Positions 15,724-24,134 are shown, counted from the first letter of the stretch. The stretch is 36,149 bases of DNA from an uncultured Clostridia bacterium (GCA_938034165.1 CALHKP010000036.1:1-36149); one strand, 5' to 3'. Program-made: numbers and translations. The notes: generated by a model not told the origin, from the letters alone.

Positions 15724-16089
15724 TTAGAATTTTAATCCGCCTTCACGAGCGCCGTCAGCTAATTCCTTTACTCTTCCGTGGTACAGGAATCCGCCTCTGT
15801 CAAAAGCAACAACTTCGATGCCTTTAGCAAGTGCTCTCTTAGCAATAGCTTCGCCAACTTTCTTTGCAGCTTCTTTGTTTCCGCCGTTAGCAATTTCTGC
15901 CTTAAGTTCTTTGTCAAGTGATGATGCTGAAACTAATGTAGTTCCTGTTACATCGTCGATGATCTGGCATGAAATGTTTTTGTTGGATCTGAAAACGCAA
16001 AGTCTTGGTTTTTCAGGAGTTCCGGATAAATTTTTTCTTACTCTCGCATGTCTCTTGACACGCTTATCGTTTCTGCTTTCTTTTGCCAT
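15724..16089 (-). CDS. rplR: 50S ribosomal protein L18
   Basis: A 121-residue L18 that binds 5S rRNA with L5. The conserved RHARVRKNLSGTPEKPRLCVFRSNK segment and the C-terminal DRGGFLYHGRVKELADGAREGGL are present. An upstream GTG is two codons away; I chose the ATG at 16089 because AGGAG is about 10 nt before it. Confidence 0.97.
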   Translation of the reverse strand: MAKESRNDKRVKRHARVRKNLSGTPEKPRLCVFRSNKNISCQIIDDVTGTTLVSASSLDKELKAEIANGGNKEAAKKVGEAIAKRALAKGIEVVAFDRGGFLYHGRVKELADGAREGGLKF

Positions 16090-16106
16090 TTTCACTTCAC
16101 TCCTTT

Positions 16107-16649
16107 CTATTTAGCGCCTGTCTTGCCTTCTTTTCTGCGAATAACTTCATTTTCATACTTGATTCCCTTGCCCTTATATGGTTCAGGTTCTCTCCATGAT
16201 CTGATGTTTGCAGCATAGTTTCCAACAAGTGCCTTATCAATACCTTTTACTACTACTGTAGTAGCATCAGGAGTTTCAGTTGTGATTCCTTCTGGGTCAA
16301 CCATTTCAACAGGGTGTGAGAAACCGAGGTTCATAACAAGAGTGTTACCCTTCTTTTCTGCTCTGTAACCTACACCGTTGAGAAGCATTTTCTTTTCGTA
16401 TCCTGCTGTAACACCTGTAACCATGTTGCTTACCAGTGTTCTTGCAAGACCGTGCTGTGCTCTGTGGTTTCTTTCATCAGAAGATCTTGTGAAAATAACT
16501 TCGTTGTCTTTTACTTCAATATTGATTAATTTGCTAACCTGTTCCTGCAGCTGACCCTTAGGTCCCTTTACTGTAACGAGATTCTTTTCATCTACAGTAA
16601 CTTCTACACCGGCAGGAAGTGCAACAGGTTTTCTACCTATTCTTGACAT
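16107..16649 (-). CDS. rplF: 50S ribosomal protein L6
   Basis: A 180-residue L6 starting MSRIGRKPVALPAGVEV, with two tandem alpha/beta domains (about 1-80 and 85-165) and the C-terminal signature EPEPYKGKGIKYENEVIRRKEGK. It sits near the sarcin-ricin loop and the factor-binding site. 12 bp after rpsH, 17 bp before rplR. Confidence 0.98.
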   Translation of the reverse strand: MSRIGRKPVALPAGVEVTVDEKNLVTVKGPKGQLQEQVSKLINIEVKDNEVIFTRSSDERNHRAQHGLARTLVSNMVTGVTAGYEKKMLLNGVGYRAEKKGNTLVMNLGFSHPVEMVDPEGITTETPDATTVVVKGIDKALVGNYAANIRSWREPEPYKGKGIKYENEVIRRKEGKTGAK

Positions 16650-16661
16650 ATCTATACCCTC

Positions 16662-17060
16662 CTACCAAACATAACAGATTACTTCGCCGCCAACGCCGAG
16701 TTTTCTTGCTTCTCTATCACTGATAACACCTTTTGATGTTGAGATGATAGCGATACCAAGACCACCAAGAACTCTTGGAACTTCGTTTGCCTTAGCATAA
16801 ACTTTTAGACCTGGCTTTGAAATCTTCTTAATTCCATTGATAACTTTTTCTTTGTTAGCACCATATTTCATCTGAACTTTGATGATGCCCTGCTTGTTGT
16901 CGTCTACAACGTCGTAACCGCCAATGTAGCCTTCTTCAAGCAAAATCTCTGCGATTGATTTCTTCATCTTTGATGCAGGGATTTCAACTACATCATGACC
17001 TACAGTATTGGCATTTCTGATTCTTGTTAGCATATCTGCTATTGGATCTGTCATTGTCAT
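16662..17060 (-). CDS. rpsH: 30S ribosomal protein S8
   Basis: A 132-residue S8, with TDPIADMLTRIRNA at the N-terminus and STSKGVISDREARKLGVGGEVICYVW at the C-terminus, the segment that binds the central domain of 16S rRNA. Two ATGs are possible; the first (17060) sits 10 nt after GGAG and is preferred. In E. coli S8 represses the spc operon by binding its mRNA; the 68-bp gap before this gene holds a small G/C hairpin but I cannot show an S8 site. Confidence 0.97.
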   Translation of the reverse strand: MTMTDPIADMLTRIRNANTVGHDVVEIPASKMKKSIAEILLEEGYIGGYDVVDDNKQGIIKVQMKYGANKEKVINGIKKISKPGLKVYAKANEVPRVLGGLGIAIISTSKGVISDREARKLGVGGEVICYVW

Positions 17061-17128
17061 TACAGTATTTCTCCTCTCTCTTGCGTGGTATCCCTTCCCG
17101 GGACCTTCGCACTGATTTAACTTATATC

Positions 17129-17314
17129 TTACCAGCTAGCTTTTCTTACGCCAGGAATTTCTCCCTTGTAAGCTAACTCTCTAAAACAAATTCTGCATAT
17201 TCCATATTTTTTAAGTACAGAATGAGGTCTTCCACAAATTCTGCATCTTGTATATGCACGTGTTGAATACTTAGGTTTTCTCTGCTGTTTAACCTTAAGC
17301 GATGTCTTAGCCAT
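17129..17314 (-). CDS. rpsN: 30S ribosomal protein S14, zinc-binding type Z
   Basis: A 61-residue S14 of the short zinc type. Two Cys-x-x-Cys pairs (CRIC and CRIC) bind one zinc, and the C-terminal GEIPGVRKASW is diagnostic. The long zinc-free paralogue used under zinc starvation is not in this window. 12 bp after rplE. Confidence 0.98.
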   Translation of the reverse strand: MAKTSLKVKQQRKPKYSTRAYTRCRICGRPHSVLKKYGICRICFRELAYKGEIPGVRKASW

Positions 17315-17326
17315 CTTAACCTCCTA

Positions 17327-17869
17327 CTACTTTTCAAACGGCATTCCAAGAAGTTCGAGCAGTGCTGCAGCTTCTTCGTCAGTCTTAGCCGTAGTTGTAA
17401 ATACAATGTTCATACCTTTGATTGTGTCAACTTCATCATAGTTGATTTCAGGGAAGATTAACTGTTCTTTGATACCCATTGAATAGTTTCCTCTGCCATC
17501 GAATGAATTCTTGCTAACACCCTTGAAGTCTCTTACTCTTGGAAGAGAGATATTGAAGAACTTGTCAACAAATTCGTACATGTTGTCTCCTCTAAGAGTT
17601 ACTTTTGCTCCAACAGGCATGCCCTGTCTTACCTTGAAGTTTGCGATTGACTTCTTAGCTTTTGTAGTAACAGGTTTCTGTCCAGTGATTAGACCTAATT
17701 CTTTAACTGCTGTTTCAAGAATCTTAGCGTTTTCTTTAGCTTCGCCAAGACCCATATTTATAGTTACTTTTACCAGCTTTGGAACGTCCATTACGTTTTC
17801 GTAGTTGAACTTTTCTTTAAGAGCCGGGAAAACATCATTTTTGTAAGTTTCTCTTAATCTTGCTGTCAA
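17327..17869 (-). CDS. rplE: 50S ribosomal protein L5, TTG start
   Basis: A 180-residue L5, which binds 5S rRNA and contacts the P-site tRNA and S13 across the subunit interface. Conserved segments include VTINMGLGEAKEN and GMPVGAKVTLRG, and the C-terminus ends LLGMPFEK. The start is TTG at 17869, well spaced after GGAGGAG; no in-frame ATG gives a full-length protein, so a weak start codon is used within a very strong site. Confidence 0.97.
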   Translation of the reverse strand: MTARLRETYKNDVFPALKEKFNYENVMDVPKLVKVTINMGLGEAKENAKILETAVKELGLITGQKPVTTKAKKSIANFKVRQGMPVGAKVTLRGDNMYEFVDKFFNISLPRVRDFKGVSKNSFDGRGNYSMGIKEQLIFPEINYDEVDTIKGMNIVFTTTAKTDEEAAALLELLGMPFEK

Positions 17870-17886
17870 AATCGTCTCCTCCTTTC

Positions 17887-18192
17887 CTAGTCAATTACCT
17901 TACCGGTTTTTCTGTTGATTCTAACTTTTTTGCCATCTTCAGTCTTGTAACCGATTTTTACTGCTTCGCTTGCTTTTGCGTCGTAGAACATTACGTTTGA
18001 AGCATCGATAGGTCCTTCAATATGCTTGATTTCAGCAGGAGCAGTTCTAGTCTGCTTCTGATGCTTAGTCTGAATATTAACGCCTTCAACGATTACTCTG
18101 TTTTCTTTTGGCATTGCCTTTAGGACTTTTCCAGTCTTACCTTTGTCTTTTCCAGCGATTACTACTACTGTATCATCTTTCTTTATACGCAT
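17887..18192 (-). CDS. rplX: 50S ribosomal protein L24
   Basis: A 101-residue L24 with the KOW motif at the N-terminus (KKDDTVVVIAGKDKGKTGKVL) and the HQKQT segment. It is one of the first proteins to bind the 5' end of 23S rRNA. 14 bp after rplN and 17 bp before rplE. Confidence 0.98.
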   Translation of the reverse strand: MRIKKDDTVVVIAGKDKGKTGKVLKAMPKENRVIVEGVNIQTKHQKQTRTAPAEIKHIEGPIDASNVMFYDAKASEAVKIGYKTEDGKKVRINRKTGKVID

Positions 18193-18206
18193 CTTTGTCC
18201 ACCTCC

Positions 18207-18581
18207 CTATAATACTTCCGGTGCCAATGACACGATCTTCATAAAGCCCTTGTCTCTGAGTTCTCTAGCTACAGGTCCAAAAATACGTGTACCTACTGGA
18301 GTTTTATCTTCTTTATCTTTTATGATAACTGCTGCGTTCTGGTCGAACTTAACATAGCTTCCGTCTGCTCTTCTAGCACCTTTTTTAGTTCTAACCACTA
18401 CAGCTTTAACAACGTCGCCCTTTTTAACAACGCCGCCTGGTGTTGCTTCTTTAACAGCACAAACGATTACGTCACCGATGTTTGCATACTGACGGCTAGT
18501 TCCGCCAAGGATTCGGATACATAAAAGTTCTTTTGCACCTGAATTGTCAGCAACTCTAAGTCTTGTTTCTGTCTGAATCAT
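18207..18581 (-). CDS. rplN: 50S ribosomal protein L14
   Basis: A 124-residue L14 beginning MIQTETRLRVADNSGAKEL. It forms intersubunit bridge B8 with 16S rRNA and is the docking site of ribosome silencing factor RsfS. Ordinary spacing of 14 bp on both sides. Confidence 0.98.
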   Translation of the reverse strand: MIQTETRLRVADNSGAKELLCIRILGGTSRQYANIGDVIVCAVKEATPGGVVKKGDVVKAVVVRTKKGARRADGSYVKFDQNAAVIIKDKEDKTPVGTRIFGPVARELRDKGFMKIVSLAPEVL

Positions 18582-18595
18582 TTCCTGGTGCCTCC

Positions 18596-18856
18596 TTATT
18601 TAACTTTCTCAACGATGTTAACAAGTCTCCATCTCTTATCTCTTGATAGAGGTCTTGTTTCCATAATTCTTACTTTATCTCCAATATTGCATTCGTTGTT
18701 TTCGTCATGAGCCTTAACCTTTTTGGTTCTCTTAACAGCCTTACCATAAAGGGAATGTCTTACGAAGTCTTCGATTGCAACTACTACAGTTTTATCCATT
18801 TTGTCGCTTACTACGATGCCGACCTTTGTTTTTCTTCTATTTCTTTCTACTGCCAT
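18596..18856 (-). CDS. rpsQ: 30S ribosomal protein S17
   Basis: An 86-residue S17, an OB-fold primary binder of the 5' domain of 16S rRNA. The KVGIVVSDKMDKTVVVAI segment and ETRPLSRDKRWRLVNIVEK C-terminus are characteristic. It lies 21 bp after rpmC. Confidence 0.98.
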   Translation of the reverse strand: MAVERNRRKTKVGIVVSDKMDKTVVVAIEDFVRHSLYGKAVKRTKKVKAHDENNECNIGDKVRIMETRPLSRDKRWRLVNIVEKVK

Positions 18857-18877
18857 AGTAATACATCCTCCTTCCTA

Positions 18878-19081
18878 TTAAGCCTGAGCCTTCTCAAGCT
18901 CTTTTTCCCTGATTATAGTCTTTACTCTTGCAATATCTCTCTTAACTTCTCTCATCTTTACAGGGTTTTCAAGCTGTCCTGTAACATGCTGGAATCTAAG
19001 ATTGAAAAGTTCTTTCTTCATTTTTTCAAGCTCTGCTGTAAGCTCGATATCTGTCATTTCTCTCATTTTCTTTAGTTCCAT
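18878..19081 (-). CDS. rpmC: 50S ribosomal protein L29
   Basis: A 67-residue two-helix L29, with the LFNLRFQHVTGQLENP turn typical of the family. With L23 it lines the tunnel exit where trigger factor and SRP dock. Its ATG overlaps the TAA of rplP by one base (TAATG), so its translation is probably coupled to L16. Confidence 0.97.
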   Translation of the reverse strand: MELKKMREMTDIELTAELEKMKKELFNLRFQHVTGQLENPVKMREVKRDIARVKTIIREKELEKAQA

Positions 19082-19512
19082 TATGCTTCACCACCCTTTG
19101 CGTTTTCTTCTTTGATGGCAAACTTTGATTTGATTGGAAGCTTGTGACTTGCAAGTCTGATAGCTTCTCTTGCCTGTGCTTCAGTAACTCCTTCGATTTC
19201 GAACATTACTCTACCTGGCTTAACTACTGCTACCCAGTATTCAGGTGAACCTTTACCGGAACCCATACGTACTTCTGCAGGTTTCTTTGTTACTGACTTA
19301 TGTGGGAAAATCTTAATATATACTTTACCACCTCTTTTGATAGATCTTGTCATTGCGATTCTGGCAGCTTCTATCTGATTTGAAGTGATCCAGCCACATT
19401 CCTGTGCTACTAGGCCGTACTTACCATAAGTAATTGTGTTACCTTTAGTAGCTACGCCCTTCATTCTACCTCTGTGAACTCTTCTATGCTTAACGCGCTT
19501 TGGCATTAACAT
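19081..19512 (-). CDS. rplP: 50S ribosomal protein L16
   Basis: A 143-residue L16 near the A-site tRNA and peptidyl transferase centre, with PKRVKHRRVHRGRMKG at the N-terminus and GSGKGSPEYWVAVVKPGRVMFE. The ATG at 19512 gives an MLMPKR start with GGAGG 8 nt before; a second ATG two codons in is further from the site. The stop overlaps the rpmC start. Confidence 0.97.
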   Translation of the reverse strand: MLMPKRVKHRRVHRGRMKGVATKGNTITYGKYGLVAQECGWITSNQIEAARIAMTRSIKRGGKVYIKIFPHKSVTKKPAEVRMGSGKGSPEYWVAVVKPGRVMFEIEGVTEAQAREAIRLASHKLPIKSKFAIKEENAKGGEA

Positions 19513-19537
19513 GGCGTGTTCCTCCTTTCTCTAGTGC

Positions 19538-20401
19538 TTATTCTTCGATTGCTTCAGCTGGTGCTTCTTCAACCTGTGGTGCTTCTACTACTGGCTCCTG
19601 CTTAGGAGTCTTTCTAACTCTTGGGTTTACTGCTTTTGGGGCTTCCTGTCTAGCGCCTCTGTCGTTACGATCGTTTCTTCTTCTATCGTTTCTTCTTCTG
19701 TCGCCGTCTCTTCTGCCTCTTCTTTCACCCTTTTCACGCTTTTCTTCGCGGATTGGGCTCTGTAATCCCTTGTCTAGGATTTCGCCGTGGTTAATCCAAA
19801 CCTTAACGCCGATTTTACCATAAGTTGTATCAGCTTCAGCGAAACCGTAATCGATGTCAGCTCTGATTGTGTGAAGTGGAACGTTTCCTTCTGAATATTT
19901 TTCGCTTCTTGCGATTTCAGCTCCACCAAGTCTACCTGAGCAAAGAACTTTGATTCCCTTTGCGTTAGCTTTCATTGTTCTGCCGATAGCCTGCTTCATT
20001 GCTCTTCTGAATGAAACTCTTCTTTCAAGAGCCTGTGCGATGCTTTCAGCTGTAAGCTGTGCATCAAGTTCAGCTCTTCTTACTGATTCGATTGAGATTT
20101 CTACATCTTTCTTTGTCATCTTAACTAATGCAGCCTTAAGTTCTTCAACACCGTTTCCGGCTCTTCCGATAACCATACCAGGTCTTGCAGTCAGTACGAT
20201 AACTCTGATTTTATCTCCTGCAGCTCTTTCGATAAGTACCTTTGATACTCCTGCTGCGTAAAGCTTCTTCTTAACGTATTCTCTAACTTTGTTATCTTCG
20301 ATAAGCATGTCTGCAAAGTTTGCTTTGTCAGCATACCATTTTGAATTCCAGTCTTTGATTACGCCCACTCTTAATCCATGTGGACTTACTTTCTGACCCA
20401 T
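19538..20401 (-). CDS. rpsC: 30S ribosomal protein S3 with long charged C-terminal extension
   Basis: A 287-residue S3, against about 210-230 in most bacteria. The N-terminal KH domain (residues about 40-110, with PGMVIGRAGNGVEELK) and the C-terminal S3 domain (SGRLGGAEIARSEKYSEG) are normal and end near residue 215. A tail of about 70 residues follows: first an arginine/asparagine/aspartate-rich run encoded by three near-identical 15-bp repeats (19671-19715), then a proline/valine/glutamate-rich acidic end. S3 lines the mRNA entry tunnel and helps unwind mRNA, so a basic tail would lie close to incoming mRNA. Function of the tail is unknown. The start, MGQKVSPHGLRVGVIKDWNS, is canonical. Confidence 0.96.
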   Translation of the reverse strand: MGQKVSPHGLRVGVIKDWNSKWYADKANFADMLIEDNKVREYVKKKLYAAGVSKVLIERAAGDKIRVIVLTARPGMVIGRAGNGVEELKAALVKMTKKDVEISIESVRRAELDAQLTAESIAQALERRVSFRRAMKQAIGRTMKANAKGIKVLCSGRLGGAEIARSEKYSEGNVPLHTIRADIDYGFAEADTTYGKIGVKVWINHGEILDKGLQSPIREEKREKGERRGRRDGDRRRNDRRRNDRNDRGARQEAPKAVNPRVRKTPKQEPVVEAPQVEEAPAEAIEE

Positions 20402-20419
20402 TCAGTGAACCTCCATTTC

Positions 20420-20755
20420 TTAGTCTCTCTCCTTAAGAGTTACACCTACGTGGCTTGATCTCTTAAGAATGATTGATGCTCTACCCTGTGCTCCGGCTCT
20501 CCATCTCTTCATTGTAGGGCCCTGATGAGCGTATACTTCTGCAACATATAAGTTGTCTGGATTCATATCGTGATTGTTTTCAGCATTTGCTGCTGCTGAA
20601 AGAACAACCTTTTCGATTATTTCTGCTCCCTTACCAGGAGTGAATTTTAGAATGTTTAATGCCTCGTTTAAGTCCTTACCTCTTACAAGATCTGCAACAG
20701 GCTTTAGCTTTATAGGAGACATTCTCACGTATTTTGCAACTGCTTTTGCTTCCAT
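20420..20755 (-). CDS. rplV: 50S ribosomal protein L22
   Basis: A 111-residue L22. The extended hairpin that reaches into the exit tunnel is the RWRAGAQGRASIILKRSSHV region; changes there give macrolide resistance in other bacteria, and none of the known duplications is evident. Between rpsS (15 bp) and rpsC (18 bp). Confidence 0.98.
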   Translation of the reverse strand: MEAKAVAKYVRMSPIKLKPVADLVRGKDLNEALNILKFTPGKGAEIIEKVVLSAAANAENNHDMNPDNLYVAEVYAHQGPTMKRWRAGAQGRASIILKRSSHVGVTLKERD

Positions 20756-20770
20756 TTTTATCTCCTTTTC

Positions 20771-21049
20771 TTATCTAACCTTTGATGACTTATCCGCAGC
20801 ATGACCTTTGTAAGTTCTTGTTGGAGCGAATTCTCCAAGCTTGTGTCCTACCATGTCTTCTGTAATATATACTGGAACATGCTTTCTACCGTCATGGACT
20901 GCAATAGTGTGTCCCACCATCTGTGGGAAAATAGTTGATGGTCTTGACCAGGTCTTGATTACTTTCTTTTCGTTAGCTTCGTTCATAGCGATGATAGCCT
21001 TCAGAAGCTTCGCGTCTACGAAAGGACCCTTTTTAATTGATCTGCCCAT
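20771..21049 (-). CDS. rpsS: 30S ribosomal protein S19
   Basis: A 92-residue S19 starting MGRSIKKGPFVDAKLLKAI, with the GHKLGEFAPTRTYKGHAADK C-terminal part. It contacts S13 in the 30S head and the A-site tRNA. 16 bp after rplB. Confidence 0.98.
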   Translation of the reverse strand: MGRSIKKGPFVDAKLLKAIIAMNEANEKKVIKTWSRPSTIFPQMVGHTIAVHDGRKHVPVYITEDMVGHKLGEFAPTRTYKGHAADKSSKVR

Positions 21050-21065
21050 TATCTATGCTCCTTCC

Positions 21066-21899
21066 TTATCTTTCATTTCTCTTCTTTACGATATACTGGT
21101 TTGATGCCTTGTTCTTCTTTCTTGTCTTATATCCAAGAGCAGGTTTACCCCAAGGTGTAACAGGATTCTTACGTCCTACAGGTGCTCTACCTTCACCACC
21201 ACCGTGTGGGTGATCGTTAGGGTTCATAACAGAACCTCTTACTGTAGGTCTCCATCCCATATGTCTCTTTCTACCAGCTTTACCGATCTGGATGTTAGCG
21301 TGTTCTCCGTTACCAACTTCACCGATTGTAGCTCTGCAGTTGATAAGGATTTTTCTAACTTCGCCGGAAGGTAGTCTTACCTGAGCATATTTTTCTTCTT
21401 TAGCCATCAGCTGAGCGCCGTTACCTGCTGATCTAGCAAGCTGTCCGCCCTTACCAGGCTTAAGTTCGATGTTGTGGATTACTGTACCAACCGGAATGTT
21501 TGCGATTGGAAGCGCATTTCCGATTTTGATATCTGCTTCAGGACCTGAGAAAAGAACATCTCCAACCTGTAAGTGTTCAGGAGCGAGGATGTATCTCTTT
21601 TCGCCATCTGCATATGTTAACAGTGCAATGTTTGCACTTCTGTTTGGATCGTATTCGATTGTTGTAACTGTTGCCGGAATATCGTCCTTAGTTCTCTTAA
21701 AGTCGATGATTCTGTACTTAGGTCTTGTACCGCCGCCTCTGTGTCTTACAGTGATCTTACCTCTTGAGTTTCTTCCTGAGTGCTTCTTAAGAGTTACTGT
21801 AAGAGATTTCTCAGGTTTCTTTGCTGTGATTTCTTCAAATGTAGAAACCGTCATACCTCTTAAACCAGGAGTGGTCGGATTGTATTTTTTAATTCCCAT
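21066..21899 (-). CDS. rplB: 50S ribosomal protein L2
   Basis: A 277-residue L2, essential for subunit joining and peptidyl transfer. The NPNDHPHGGGEGRAPVGRK segment near the C-terminus includes the conserved histidine near the catalytic centre. Zinc motifs are not expected and not seen. 18 bp after rplW. Confidence 0.98.
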   Translation of the reverse strand: MGIKKYNPTTPGLRGMTVSTFEEITAKKPEKSLTVTLKKHSGRNSRGKITVRHRGGGTRPKYRIIDFKRTKDDIPATVTTIEYDPNRSANIALLTYADGEKRYILAPEHLQVGDVLFSGPEADIKIGNALPIANIPVGTVIHNIELKPGKGGQLARSAGNGAQLMAKEEKYAQVRLPSGEVRKILINCRATIGEVGNGEHANIQIGKAGRKRHMGWRPTVRGSVMNPNDHPHGGGEGRAPVGRKNPVTPWGKPALGYKTRKKNKASNQYIVKKRNER

Positions 21900-21917
21900 T
21901 GTAGCCTACCTCCTATA

Positions 21918-22208
21918 TTACAGACCCTGGAAGAATTCGATTTCTTTGCTGCTGTCTGTAAGAGTTACGATTGCTTTTTTGTAAGCAGCTGTCTTACCTA
22001 CGCTTCTTCCCATTCTCTTAACTTTACCGTCCATGTTCATGATGTTAACTTTCTTAACATCTACGCCGAAGATTTCTTCGATTGCGTGCTTAACTTCTGT
22101 TTTGTTAGCATCTACTGCAACTTTGAATGTGTACTTCTTATTCTGAGCGATATCCATACTTCTTTCAGAAATTACAGGTTTGATAATTACATCATATGCT
22201 GTTCTCAT
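21918..22208 (-). CDS. rplW: 50S ribosomal protein L23
   Basis: A 96-residue L23 with the KPVISERSMDIAQNKKYTFKV segment and the VNIMNMDGKVKRMGR loop. It is the docking protein for trigger factor and SRP at the tunnel exit. Its ATG overlaps the rplD stop by one base (TAATG). Confidence 0.98.
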   Translation of the reverse strand: MRTAYDVIIKPVISERSMDIAQNKKYTFKVAVDANKTEVKHAIEEIFGVDVKKVNIMNMDGKVKRMGRSVGKTAAYKKAIVTLTDSSKEIEFFQGL

Positions 22209-22831
22209 TATAAGTACACCTCCTCGATTTTTTCTACTGCTTCTTTTGTTACGATGAAGCTTGTGTGGTTTACGATTTCGTAAACGTTCATTGTTCCTAC
22301 AAGAGCAGTTCTTACTCCAGGAATGTTTGCTGCTGATCTTACGATGTTTTCGTCTTTTTCAGCTGTTACGATTAAAGCTTTCTTTCCAGCTTTAACGTTC
22401 TCAAGAACCTTTACCATCTCCTTAGTTTTTGGAGCATCGAATTTCAGTTCGTCAAGAACGATGATTTCTTTTTCTGCAACCTTTGCTGAAAGAGCAGATT
22501 TCATAGCTAATCTCTTTAGCTTCTTAGGTACTGAATATCTGTAATCTCTTGGCTTTGGTGCAAATACGATACCTCCACCGATCTGTGAAGGGTCTGTTGT
22601 GCTACCCTGTCTGTGACGACCAGTTCCCTTCTGTCTGAAAGGCTTTCTTCCGCCGCCTCTTACTTCAGCTCTAGTCTTAGCTGACTGAGTGCCCTGTCTC
22701 TGGTTTGCAAGGTAGTTAACTACTACTGCATGAACAGCGTTAGCGTTTGGCTCAATGCCGAATATTTCATCTTTTAGCTCAATTGTTCCGGCTTCTGCTC
22801 CGGCCATGTTAAGCATAGTTACTTTTGCCAT
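22208..22831 (-). CDS. rplD: 50S ribosomal protein L4
   Basis: A 207-residue L4. The long tunnel-wall loop is visible as RGGGRKPFRQKGTGRHRQGS. In several bacteria L4 also represses the S10 operon through the operon leader; the leader here (23898-24134) has hairpins that would suit this, but no L4 site is shown. Overlaps rplW by one base. Confidence 0.98.
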   Translation of the reverse strand: MAKVTMLNMAGAEAGTIELKDEIFGIEPNANAVHAVVVNYLANQRQGTQSAKTRAEVRGGGRKPFRQKGTGRHRQGSTTDPSQIGGGIVFAPKPRDYRYSVPKKLKRLAMKSALSAKVAEKEIIVLDELKFDAPKTKEMVKVLENVKAGKKALIVTAEKDENIVRSAANIPGVRTALVGTMNVYEIVNHTSFIVTKEAVEKIEEVYL

Positions 22832-22860
22832 TACGTGCTTCCTCCTTTCCTGAGTTCGTC

Positions 22861-23496
22861 TTATTTGTCCTGACCTTTGACAGCATACTGGATTCTAACC
22901 AGGCTTCCTTTGCCGCCAGGTACTGCACCTTTAACGAGCATCAGGTTTCTGTCAGTGTCAACCTTTACTAAAACAACATTCTGAACTGTAACTGTTTCGC
23001 GACCCATTCTACCAGGACCTGCATTACCCTTGAATACTCTTGATGGGTAAGTACCTGCTGCCAATGCACCGGCAAGTCTCTTGTGTTTTGAACCATGAGT
23101 CATAGGACCTCTGTGATGTCCGTGTCTCTTAATGTTACCCTGTGTTCCTTTACCTTTTGAAACGCCTGTAACATCAAGCTTCTTGCCTTCTTCGAAGTCT
23201 GCTACTGTTATAACCTGGCCAAGTTCGTAAGTTTCGCCTTCCTCAACTCTGAACTCTGTCAGATGTTTTTTCAGAGGAGCACCACTCTTTTCGAAGTGTC
23301 CTGTTAAAGGCTTGTTTACTCTGTGTGCCTTTGTGTCTTCGAATCCAACCTGTACTGCATTGTAACCATCAGTCTCAACTGTCTTGATCTGAGTTACAAC
23401 TTCAGGACCGGCTTCAATAACAGTTACAGGAATTACTTCTCCTGTTTCTGCGAAAATCTGAGTCATTCCGATTTTCTTACCTAAAATTGCTTTCAT
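22861..23496 (-). CDS. rplC: 50S ribosomal protein L3
   Basis: A 211-residue L3 that begins MKAILGKKIGMTQIF and contains the methylated-Gln/Trp-finger region HGSKHKRLAGALAAGTYPSRVFKG near the peptidyl transferase centre. It lies 89 bp after rpsJ, with two hairpins in that gap, and 29 bp before rplD. Confidence 0.98.
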   Translation of the reverse strand: MKAILGKKIGMTQIFAETGEVIPVTVIEAGPEVVTQIKTVETDGYNAVQVGFEDTKAHRVNKPLTGHFEKSGAPLKKHLTEFRVEEGETYELGQVITVADFEEGKKLDVTGVSKGKGTQGNIKRHGHHRGPMTHGSKHKRLAGALAAGTYPSRVFKGNAGPGRMGRETVTVQNVVLVKVDTDRNLMLVKGAVPGGKGSLVRIQYAVKGQDK

Positions 23497-23523
23497 TATT
23501 TTTCCTCCTTGATTCTTACAGCG

Positions 23524-23567
23524 GATTGGAGCCTTGCGACTCTAATCATACTAAGGGAGAGTCCCTT
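23524..23567 (-). promoter_or_regulatory. Two hairpins between rpsJ and rplC
   Basis: AAGGGA (23553-23558) / TCCCTT (23562-23567) is a perfect 6-bp stem with a 3-nt loop, followed by a second stem, with one mismatch, of GATTGGAG and CTCTAATC around 23524-23550. They fill most of the 89-bp gap, far longer than neighbouring gaps. No T-run follows, so regulation or processing is more likely than termination. Confidence 0.4.
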
Positions 23568-23585
23568 ACTTATTCGTTTGAAATC

Positions 23586-23897
23586 TTATAATTTGATTTC
23601 GATGTCCACACCTGCAGGTAAGTCGATCTTTGTGAGAGCGTCTGTTGTCTGAAGTGTAGCGTTTGTGATGTCGATCAGTCTCTTGTGAGTTCTCTGTTCG
23701 AACTGTTCTCTGCTGTCCTTGTATTTGTGAACAGCTCTCAGGATTGTTACTACTTCTTTTTCTGTTGGTAGTGGAATAGGTCCTGAAACATCTGCTCCTG
23801 TTTTCTTTGCAGTTTCAACGATTTTTGCTGCTGACTGATCCAGCAGAGCGTGGTCATAAGCCTTAAGCTTAATTCTGATTTTCTGTAATTCGCTCAT
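23586..23897 (-). CDS. rpsJ: 30S ribosomal protein S10 (NusE)
   Basis: A 103-residue S10, first gene of the locus. IRIKLKAYDHALLDQSAAKIVETAK at the N-terminus and SREQFEQRTHKRLIDI are diagnostic. It sits in the 30S head and, with NusB, acts in antitermination. Unlike many Firmicutes, the rpsL-rpsG-fusA-tuf genes do not precede it here; instead its leader faces a divergent superoxide reductase gene. Confidence 0.98.
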   Translation of the reverse strand: MSELQKIRIKLKAYDHALLDQSAAKIVETAKKTGADVSGPIPLPTEKEVVTILRAVHKYKDSREQFEQRTHKRLIDITNATLQTTDALTKIDLPAGVDIEIKL

Positions 23898-24134
23898 TTT
23901 TTCCTCCTAATTTTTTTCTGTACTGTTTTCGCTATGCTCGTACAAGGGGTTCTAATGCCTGCTTTCTCAACGTGTGCAGGTCATTTGCTTACTTAGCACA
24001 CGCCTCCGTGCGTTTCTTTATTTTTTACACAAAGCAAAAGCGGCGAACACCTTCGCCCCCATCTTGTGGGGACAATTCTCAGTAGAAATTACCTGATAGC
24101 TCAGCAACTTCCTACTTCATCGCCTTAAGCAAGC
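23898..24134 (-). promoter_or_regulatory. Structured 5' leader of the S10 operon
   Basis: About 237 nt separate the likely transcription start from rpsJ. On the minus strand two adjacent hairpins occur: CCCCA/TGGGG (24071-24057) and GGCGAA/TTCGCC with a four-base loop (24057-24042), the latter followed by GCTTTTGCTTT, which resembles an attenuator. A third stem, CCTGC/GCAGG, lies near 23955-23980. L4-dependent control of S10 leaders is known in E. coli and Bacillus, but I cannot assign this leader to a named family. Confidence 0.45.
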
